From contig NZ_AP025591.1 in NCBI RefSeq assembly GCF_023169945.1, positions 4,336,481 through 4,400,480 on the forward strand: a stretch of 64,000 nucleotides of DNA. The letters are read 5' to 3'. The notes under the pieces were generated by a model, which ran no database searches, was not told the DNA's origin, and saw nothing but the letters and a program-made list of their open reading frames with translations. A program made the position numbers and the translations under genes. The first letter of the stretch is position 1; each line of letters starts with the position of its first letter. Shown here in pieces: positions 58,908 through 64,000 of the stretch. This DNA is from Anaeromyxobacter oryzae (GTDB lineage: Bacteria; Myxococcota; Myxococcia; Myxococcales; Anaeromyxobacteraceae).

Positions 58908-59056
58908 GTCCGGAGCCTACCGCGGGCGCGTGCGGCGCGCCGAGGGGCTCTGACGCGTCCGCGGCGCCGAACCGCTCGCGCGTCCCCGGCGCCCGGGGCA
59001 CAATGGGGCGTCGACGGCCGGATCGTGTCCGTTCGCCCGAACCGCAGGGAGCCCGC

Positions 59057-59428
59057 ATGACCGTCCCCGAGGAGATCCGCGCCGCGGCGCGCCGCGCGCT
59101 CGCGCGAGACGACGCCGCGCTGCTCGCCGAGTGCGAGGAGTCGTTCTACGTCGGCGGCGGCCCGGGTGGGCAGCACCGGAACAAGACCGAGAGCGCGGTG
59201 CGGCTCGCCCACCGGCCGACGGGCGTCGTCGTCACCGCGACCGAGCGGCGGAGCCAGCCGCAGAACCGTGCCGCTGCGCTCGAGCGGCTCCGCGCGCGCC
59301 TCGAGGCGCTCGCGCACCGGCCGAAGCCGCGCCGGGCGACGAAGCCCACGCGCGGCGCGAAGGAGCGGCGCCTGAAGGAGAAGAAGGCGCGCGGCGAACG
59401 GAAGGCGTCGCGCAGGGGGTGGGACTAG
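59057..59428 (+). CDS. ArfB-like release-factor domain protein (GGQ)
   Basis: A 123-residue protein with the class I release factor catalytic core: FYVGGGPGGQHRNKTESAVR (residues 30-49; GGQ at 37-39), GVVVTATERRSQPQNRAAAL and a basic C-terminal tail (TRGAKERRLKEKKARGERKA). This is the layout of ArfB/YaeJ, a peptidyl-tRNA hydrolase that rescues stalled ribosomes by placing its basic tail in the mRNA channel. The N-terminus is shorter than that of RF1/RF2 and lacks codon-recognition domains. ATG at 59057 follows AGGGAG; an upstream ATG lacks such a site. Confidence 0.9.
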   Translation: MTVPEEIRAAARRALARDDAALLAECEESFYVGGGPGGQHRNKTESAVRLAHRPTGVVVTATERRSQPQNRAAALERLRARLEALAHRPKPRRATKPTRGAKERRLKEKKARGERKASRRGWD

Positions 59429-59438
59429 GGCGGCCGCC

Positions 59439-59783
59439 TCAGTACTGCCAGCGGGTGCGCGGCGCCGCCGGCGGCGCCGGCTCCTTCTCCGCCTGCGACG
59501 CGAGCGGGACGAGCGCGACGAGCCCGGCCTTGACGAGCCGGTCCATCGCGAGCCGCACCTCGGCGGGCGCGATGCCCGCGTCCTCGAGCGCGCCGGTGAC
59601 GTCCGCGAGGCCGCGCGGCTTCGCCTGCAGCTCGCGGAGGATCAACCCGTCGCCGGGGGCGACCGCGAGCGGCGAGGCCCACGCCGCGAGCGCCGCGTCG
59701 AGGGCGCTGCGTCCGCCTCCGCGCGCCGCCGTGTACGCCGCCCGGTAAGCCTCCTCCGCAGCGACGCCGGAGGGAGAGAGCAT
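59439..59783 (-). CDS. Hypothetical protein with winged-helix-like C-terminus
   Basis: A 114-residue frame. An N-terminal helix (GVAAEEAYRAAYTAARGGGR) is followed by a segment that looks like a small winged helix (GLILRELQAKPRGLADVTGA, then LEDAGIAPAEVRLAMDRLVK) and a basic/proline end (PAPPAAPRTRWQY). No DNA-binding claim is made beyond the shape. The ATG at 59783 has GCGAGGTC upstream; an ATG 54 bases further upstream is also in frame. Convergent with the ArfB-like gene. Confidence 0.55.
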   Translation of the reverse strand: MLSPSGVAAEEAYRAAYTAARGGGRSALDAALAAWASPLAVAPGDGLILRELQAKPRGLADVTGALEDAGIAPAEVRLAMDRLVKAGLVALVPLASQAEKEPAPPAAPRTRWQY

Positions 59784-60049
59784 GAACTTCTGACCTCGCG
59801 GCCACCGAGGTCCGTCGGACGACCTTCCGAGGAGCATGTGGCCGAGGTATCCGCCCGCCGCCCGGTGATTGTCAACACCAAGCGTTGCGCCAGGCTCGCG
59901 CCCTGGCCGGGGCCGGGCGGCTCCCCCGGGGCGCCGCCGCCCGCCTCGGAGGCGCACTGGCGCGACGCGCGGGGCCCGAGCAGATCCGGTGCGTGGCGGA
60001 GAAGGCGGAGCGGCGGCCGAGGGCGGCGCCGGGATGGGGCGGTGCGCGG

Positions 60050-60580
60050 GTGTTCGCGCTCGGCCACTCGACCCGTCCCATCGAGGAGCTCGTCGAGCTG
60101 CTCCGCGCCGCCGGCGTCGTCACGGTGGCGGACGTGCGCACGATCCCCCGGTCGCGCGCGAACCCGCAGTTCGAGCAGGGCGCCCTCTCGCGTGCGCTCG
60201 CCGCGGCGGGGATCGGCTACGCCCACCTGCCGCTGCTCGGGGGGCTCCGCCACGCGCGCAAGGGCTCGCCGAACGGCGCGTGGCGCAACGCCAGCTTCCG
60301 CGGGTACGCCGATCACATGTCCACGCCGGAGTTCGAGGAGGGGCTCCGCGCGCTCGCGGCGCTCGCGCGGTCCGGGCCGGTGGCGCTCCTGTGCGCCGAG
60401 GCGGTGCCGTGGCGGTGCCATCGCTCGCTCATCGCGGACGCCCTGCTCGCGCGGGGCGTGGTCGTCGAGCACGTGACGGGCAAGGGCAGGTGGCGGCCGC
60501 ACCGGCTCACGCCGTTCGCGCGCGTGGAGGGGCGGCGCGTGACGTACCCGCCGCCTGCCGCCGCCGGAGCCGCATCGTGA
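60050..60580 (+). CDS. DUF488 family protein
   Basis: A 176-residue DUF488 protein. The family pattern is present: VFALGHSTRPIEELVELLRA at the start, VADVRTIPRSRANPQFEQGA, HLPLLGGLRHARKGSPNGAW, and the conserved cysteine/histidine motif LCAEAVPWRCHRSLIADALL. DUF488 proteins are widespread and uncharacterised; some bind nucleic acids or act with DNA-modification systems. The frame is open from 59885, but the extra arginine-rich N-terminus is not typical; GTG at 60050 matches the family start. Its last 74 bases overlap the convergent SemiSWEET-like gene. Confidence 0.85.
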   Translation: MFALGHSTRPIEELVELLRAAGVVTVADVRTIPRSRANPQFEQGALSRALAAAGIGYAHLPLLGGLRHARKGSPNGAWRNASFRGYADHMSTPEFEEGLRALAALARSGPVALLCAEAVPWRCHRSLIADALLARGVVVEHVTGKGRWRPHRLTPFARVEGRRVTYPPPAAAGAAS

Positions 60581-60809
60581 GGACGAGCCCGCCGATGGCG
60601 TTCAGCAGGATGAGCGCGTTCGTGACCGTGAAGACCCAGTTCCGGACCAGCGCGCTGTAGAGCGTGAAGCCCACCGACGCGGTCGTCTGGCCGACGAACA
60701 GCCAGCGGGACACGCCCTCGGCGCGCTGCTCGCGCCACTGCTTCCAGACCTGCCGCGCGAGCGTCGCGAGGAGGACGGCGGAGCTGAACCAGCCGATGAG
60801 CTCGACCAT
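60507..60809 (-). CDS. SemiSWEET/PQ-loop family small transporter
   Basis: A 100-residue, three-helix membrane protein. The SemiSWEET layout is readable: IGWFSSAVLLATLARQVWKQWRE is helix 1 with the PQ-loop-like QVWKQW; AEGVSRWLFVGQTTASVGFT is helix 2; RNWVFTVTNALILLNAIGGL is helix 3 with the substrate-facing asparagine. Bacterial SemiSWEETs are dimers that move sugars. The 28-residue basic end is longer than usual. It overlaps the DUF488 gene tail by 74 bases in convergent orientation. Confidence 0.8.
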   Translation of the reverse strand: MVELIGWFSSAVLLATLARQVWKQWREQRAEGVSRWLFVGQTTASVGFTLYSALVRNWVFTVTNALILLNAIGGLVLTMRLRRRQAAGTSRAAPPRARTA

Positions 60810-60906
60810 TGCCTGGAAGGGTGGCCCTCTGCGCCGCGGGTGGCACCCGCGTTGCGCGCGGGTCGAGGCCGGGCGACACTGCCGCGCCCTTCCCCGGAGG
60901 TCGCCC

Positions 60907-61620
60907 TTGTCCGCACCGTCGCTCGTCCTGCTCGCGCTCGCCCTCGCCGCCGATCCCGCGCCGAAGGCCTCCGGCCCGGCGCCCGCGATCCACGCCCTCG
61001 TCGAGCGCTGCGTGGATGCGTACGGCGGGAAGAAGGCGATCGTCCGGCTCGCGCGGATCCGCGAGGAAGGCTCGGTCACGTCCAACGTGCTCCACCCCGG
61101 CGCGGCGGGCCGGATCAGCCGGGTCTACCAGCGCTCCGGCAAGCTCCGCGTCGAGATCGCCTACCCCGACGCGCCGCGCGAGGTCCGCGTGCTCGACGGC
61201 AGCCGCGGCTGGCGCTTCGGCGAGGAGGTGCAGGGGCCGTTCCTCGTCTCGATGATCCTCCAGGCGGCCCGCCTGGATCTGCCGTCGCTGCTCGCCGCGT
61301 GGGAGGCGAAGCTCGTGGACGAGGGCACGGCGGAGGTCGATGGGAAGACGCTCCGGGTCCTCGCGCTCGAGGTCGCGCCCGGCCTCCGGATCGAGGCCGC
61401 GATCGACGCCGCCACCGGGCGGATCCTGCGCTCGCGCGGCACCGGCACCGGCGGGATGCCGCTCGAGTTCGTGACGACGTACTCCGACTTCCGCACGGTG
61501 GACGGGGTGCTGGTCGCGTTCCGGGAGGGGAACTACGCGAACGGTCGCACCACCGGGGATACGGTCCTGGAGAAGGTGGAGTTCCCGGCGTCGCTCCCCG
61601 AGGCGACCTTCCGGCCCTGA
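60907..61620 (+). CDS. Hypothetical exported protein, LolA/LppX-like fold candidate
   Basis: A 237-residue protein. From the TTG at 60907, preceded by GGAGG, there is a short signal peptide (LSAPSLVLLALALAADPAPK). The mature part is beta-rich: HALVERCVDAYGGKKAIVRL, GRISRVYQRSGKLRVEIAYP, REVRVLDGSRGWRFGEEVQG and LEFVTTYSDFRTVDGVLVAF. This resembles the open-barrel fold of LolA/outer-membrane lipoprotein-sorting-type periplasmic proteins, but the identity is not certain. The start is decided by the ribosome-binding site and signal peptide; no ATG fits. Confidence 0.7.
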   Translation: MSAPSLVLLALALAADPAPKASGPAPAIHALVERCVDAYGGKKAIVRLARIREEGSVTSNVLHPGAAGRISRVYQRSGKLRVEIAYPDAPREVRVLDGSRGWRFGEEVQGPFLVSMILQAARLDLPSLLAAWEAKLVDEGTAEVDGKTLRVLALEVAPGLRIEAAIDAATGRILRSRGTGTGGMPLEFVTTYSDFRTVDGVLVAFREGNYANGRTTGDTVLEKVEFPASLPEATFRP

Positions 61621-61638
61621 GCGGGCCCCGGTTCCGCG

Positions 61639-62742
61639 TCAGCCGCGCGCCGCGCTCGTCGTGCGGCGCTCGATCCGGATCGCGCGGACGGTGACCACCG
61701 CGATCGTCACGATCGTGATCGGCGCCACGAAGAGCCACATCACCCGGGAAAACGCGGGGAGCGCGTCGTGCTCCGTGGCGGCGAGGACGAGGTACGCGGT
61801 GTACGCGGCGTAGTACCCGAGGAACAGCCCGCCCTCCCAGCGCGCCAGCGTCCGCGCCGTGAAGAAGAGCGGCAGGCACGCGACCGCGACCGCCGTCATG
61901 AACGGGATGTCGAGGGCGACGAGGGAACGGTGGACCACGAGGCCGCCCGGCGCGACCAGGCCGGCGACGCCGAGGATCGCGAGCACGTTGTAGACGTTCG
62001 AGCCCACCACGTTGCCGACGGCGATGTCCCGCTCGCCCCGGATCGTCGCGACGATGGACGTCGCCACCTCGGGGAGCGACGTGCCGGCCGCGACGATGGT
62101 GAGGCCGATCACGACCTCCGACAGCCCGGCGGCGCGGGCGATGGCGACGGCCGAGTCCACCAGCCAGCGCGCGCCGAGCACGAGCGCGCCGAGGCCGCCG
62201 AGCACGAGGAGCACGCTCGTCCCGAGCCCGCGGCGCGCCGGGCGGTCGAGCCGCTCGCCGTGCGCCGCCTCGGCCTGGGCGGCCGCAGACTCGCGGCGGC
62301 TCGCGCGGATGCTCACGACCGTGTAGCCCACGATGCCGGCGAGGAGGACGAGCGACTCACCCCTCCCGACCCGTCCGTCCGCGGCGAAGGCGAGGAGGAG
62401 GAGCGACGCCCCGATCATGATCGGCACCTCGCGCCGCCAGACCTGGCGCGAGATGGCGAGCGGCAGGATCACCGCGCAGGCGCCGAGGATGAAGAGGACG
62501 TTGAAGACGTTCGAGCCGACGACGTTCGCGACGGCGATGTCCGGCTGGGCGCGGAGCGACGCCATCGTCGAGACGACCAGCTCGGGCGTGCTCGTGCCGT
62601 ACGCGACGACGGTGAGGCCGATGACGAGCGGCGAGAGGCCCGCGGCGAGGGCGAGGCGCGAGGCGCCGCGGACGAGGGCCTCGGCGCCCGCCGTGAGCAG
62701 GGCGAGGCCGAGGACGAGGAGGGCGAGGGTCGCGAGCGTCAT
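61639..62742 (-). CDS. CaCA family calcium/sodium antiporter
   Basis: A 367-residue antiporter of the YrbG type with ten helices. The two inverted alpha repeats are clear: VVAYGTSTPELVVS with VGSNVFNVLFILG in the first half, and VAAGTSLPEVATS with VGSNVYNVLAILG in the second. These glutamates and asparagines coordinate Ca2+ and Na+ in homologues. The charged loop between the halves (SRRESAAAQAEAAHGERLDR) is cytoplasmic. It is followed, 44 bases upstream on the same strand, by a proton antiporter gene. Confidence 0.93.
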   Translation of the reverse strand: MTLATLALLVLGLALLTAGAEALVRGASRLALAAGLSPLVIGLTVVAYGTSTPELVVSTMASLRAQPDIAVANVVGSNVFNVLFILGACAVILPLAISRQVWRREVPIMIGASLLLLAFAADGRVGRGESLVLLAGIVGYTVVSIRASRRESAAAQAEAAHGERLDRPARRGLGTSVLLVLGGLGALVLGARWLVDSAVAIARAAGLSEVVIGLTIVAAGTSLPEVATSIVATIRGERDIAVGNVVGSNVYNVLAILGVAGLVAPGGLVVHRSLVALDIPFMTAVAVACLPLFFTARTLARWEGGLFLGYYAAYTAYLVLAATEHDALPAFSRVMWLFVAPITIVTIAVVTVRAIRIERRTTSAARG

Positions 62743-62786
62743 GTCCGTTCTCCGGTCCGGGGGCTCCGGCGAGGGGCGAGCCCGGT

Positions 62787-63989
62787 TCACCGTCGGGCGG
62801 CGGCACGGGGCAGCGGCGGCGCGGTTCCGGCTGGGACGCCGACGCGCTCCGGGACCGAGGCGAGGAGCCGCTTCACGACGGCGATGAAGCCGCCGGTGAG
62901 CAGCAGGTTCAGCGCGAGGGAGAGGGCGGCGACGGTCACCATCGGCCCGCCGATGCCGTACCCGAGCGAGACCACCAGCACGCCCGCGCCCACCTCGCCG
63001 CGCGGCCACATCCCGATCGAGAGCGCGAGCCGCTCACGGAGCGTGGCCTCGCCCCGGTAGCAGAAGACCGGGAACATCTTCCCCAGGTTCGCGAGCGCCG
63101 TGACGCCGAGGACGTGCAGCGCGAGCGCCCCGGCGCCCTGCTCGCCGAGGTCCACGACCGGCATCGAGAGGCCGACCAGCACCATGAAGACGCCGGAGAC
63201 CGCGTCGGCGGCGCGGAGGTCGGCGCGTGACTCGGCGTGGCCCGTCGCGCCGTCGGCGCCGGGCCGGTGCGCGATGGCGACGCCCAGCACGAACGCGGGC
63301 AGGAGCACCTCGACGTGGATGCCCATCACGTCGTCGATCCGGAGCGAGGCGAGGTGGATCGCCTCGGAGAGGAGCGCGATGGCGACCGCGTACCCGAGGA
63401 GCCACGGCCAGGAGGTCGGCGCCCGGAGGGAACGCATCCACCGCCAACCCGCCGCGAGGAGCCCCACGACGACGACCACGACGACGGCGAGCTGCCACCG
63501 CGCGCCGACGAGGAGCATCTTCAGCGGGATCATGAAGAGCACCGTGTCGAGATCATCGAAGATGGCGAGCACCCGTGCCTTGCGGTAGAGCCAGGTGGCG
63601 CCGAGCCCCGCGGCCGCGAGCATCGCGAAGAGGACGCCCGCCGAGGTCGGGGCGGCGAAGCGGCCGGCGAGGAGCGCCTCGCTCCAGGCGCGCAGGTTCC
63701 CCGCGGCGCCCGGCTCGCCGAGCACGACGACGAAGTAGACCGCGGCGAAGATCCAGGGGAACGCCGCCGCGGTCGCCGCGACGCCGTAGTCGACGAGCAG
63801 GGCACGGGGCCGCGTCCGGTCGAGCTCGAACTCGAGCCCGACGCGGATCATGACGAACCCGAGGGCCGCCATCGTCGCGACCCGGAGCACCTCGCGGGCG
63901 GCCCGCTCGGCGTCGCCGAGGGCAGGGAGGAGCTGCGAGCCGGCGAGACCGGCGACGAGCAGGACCGAGTAGAGGAGGACCTTCTTCAC
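62787..63989 (-). CDS. Cation:proton antiporter (CPA family)
   Basis: A 400-residue protein with about 12 helices of the CPA2/KefB-like type: GFVMIRVGLEFELDRTRPRA, AAPTSAGVLFAMLAAAGLGA (the unwound helix 4 region), and AIFDDLDTVLFMIPLKMLL, whose DD is the ion-binding aspartate pair. It exchanges Na+ or K+ for protons by family knowledge. ATG at 63989 is 11 bases from the window edge, so the promoter is outside. It probably forms an operon with the CaCA antiporter. Confidence 0.88.
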   Translation of the reverse strand: MKKVLLYSVLLVAGLAGSQLLPALGDAERAAREVLRVATMAALGFVMIRVGLEFELDRTRPRALLVDYGVAATAAAFPWIFAAVYFVVVLGEPGAAGNLRAWSEALLAGRFAAPTSAGVLFAMLAAAGLGATWLYRKARVLAIFDDLDTVLFMIPLKMLLVGARWQLAVVVVVVVGLLAAGWRWMRSLRAPTSWPWLLGYAVAIALLSEAIHLASLRIDDVMGIHVEVLLPAFVLGVAIAHRPGADGATGHAESRADLRAADAVSGVFMVLVGLSMPVVDLGEQGAGALALHVLGVTALANLGKMFPVFCYRGEATLRERLALSIGMWPRGEVGAGVLVVSLGYGIGGPMVTVAALSLALNLLLTGGFIAVVKRLLASVPERVGVPAGTAPPLPRAAARR

Positions 63990-64000
63990 GTGCGCTCCCG

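Overview
The window is a chromosomal segment of a very GC-rich, Gram-negative bacterium, most likely a myxobacterium (Myxococcota, Anaeromyxobacter-like). This is inferred from several things together: Omp85/TamB outer-membrane biogenesis genes, a eukaryotic-type Ser/Thr kinase, an NtrC-type regulator, lipoproteins, lysine/alanine-rich protein tails, and dense coding on both strands with GC-biased third positions. No rRNA, CRISPR array, intact insertion sequence or prophage was seen. The window holds about 60 credible protein genes, one tRNA-Pro(GGG) and one strong 6S RNA.

Layout. 0.1-2.6 kb: a minus-strand operon (SnoaL-like protein, M20 amidohydrolase, TRIC-type channel). 2.9-9.6 kb: a tamA-like/tamB pair for outer-membrane protein or lipid transport. 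9.7-17 kb: singletons (rhomboid protease, MFS exporter, porin, Tat-exported alpha/beta hydrolase, ZIP-like transporter) with small gene remnants between them. 17.3-22.6 kb: the most accessory-looking stretch, with a HAD phosphatase fused to a DUF87/HerA-like ATPase, an acetyltransferase remnant, a degenerate histidine-kinase-like protein, two Rnk/GreA-like proteins around a membrane NTF2-like protein, and a broken coding fragment. 22.6-27.6 kb: two small unknowns, tRNA-Pro with promoter and terminator, an isochorismatase/ThDP-enzyme pair, and two paralogous 2[4Fe-4S] ferredoxins. 27.6-38.3 kb: mostly housekeeping genes (RlmE with a histone-H1-like tail, TyrRS, YmdB phosphodiesterase, 5-formyl-THF cyclo-ligase downstream of 6S RNA, Ser/Thr kinase, cysteine desulfurase, DHH nuclease, endonuclease IV, atypical Fic protein, IlvE).

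38.4-49 kb holds a patatin phospholipase, an APC permease, the glutamine-synthetase adenylyltransferase GlnE, a membrane protein and an NtrC-family response regulator. Divergent from the regulator is a 68-residue peptide with a double-glycine-type leader, an orphan RiPP/bacteriocin candidate. 49.3-50.2 kb is non-coding and rich in palindromic dispersed repeats. 50.2-55.2 kb is a compact tyrosine/homogentisate degradation operon (fahA-maiA-hppD-hmgA, then a cupin, an unknown protein and a 35-residue membrane protein). 55.3-64 kb carries a FemAB/GNAT-like protein, a DUF5666-type lipoprotein, a methyltransferase, an ArfB-like ribosome-rescue hydrolase, a DUF488 protein, a SemiSWEET-like protein, an exported protein and two ion exchangers.

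The leads most worth following are the orphan leader peptide at 49.1 kb, the HAD-DUF87 fusion with its neighbouring degenerate kinase/Rnk cluster, the Fic protein lacking its catalytic histidine, the RlmE tail that contains a copy of a dispersed palindrome, and the 6S RNA whose terminator U-tract runs into the start codon of the next gene. Family assignments rest on reading motifs by eye; no database search was run.
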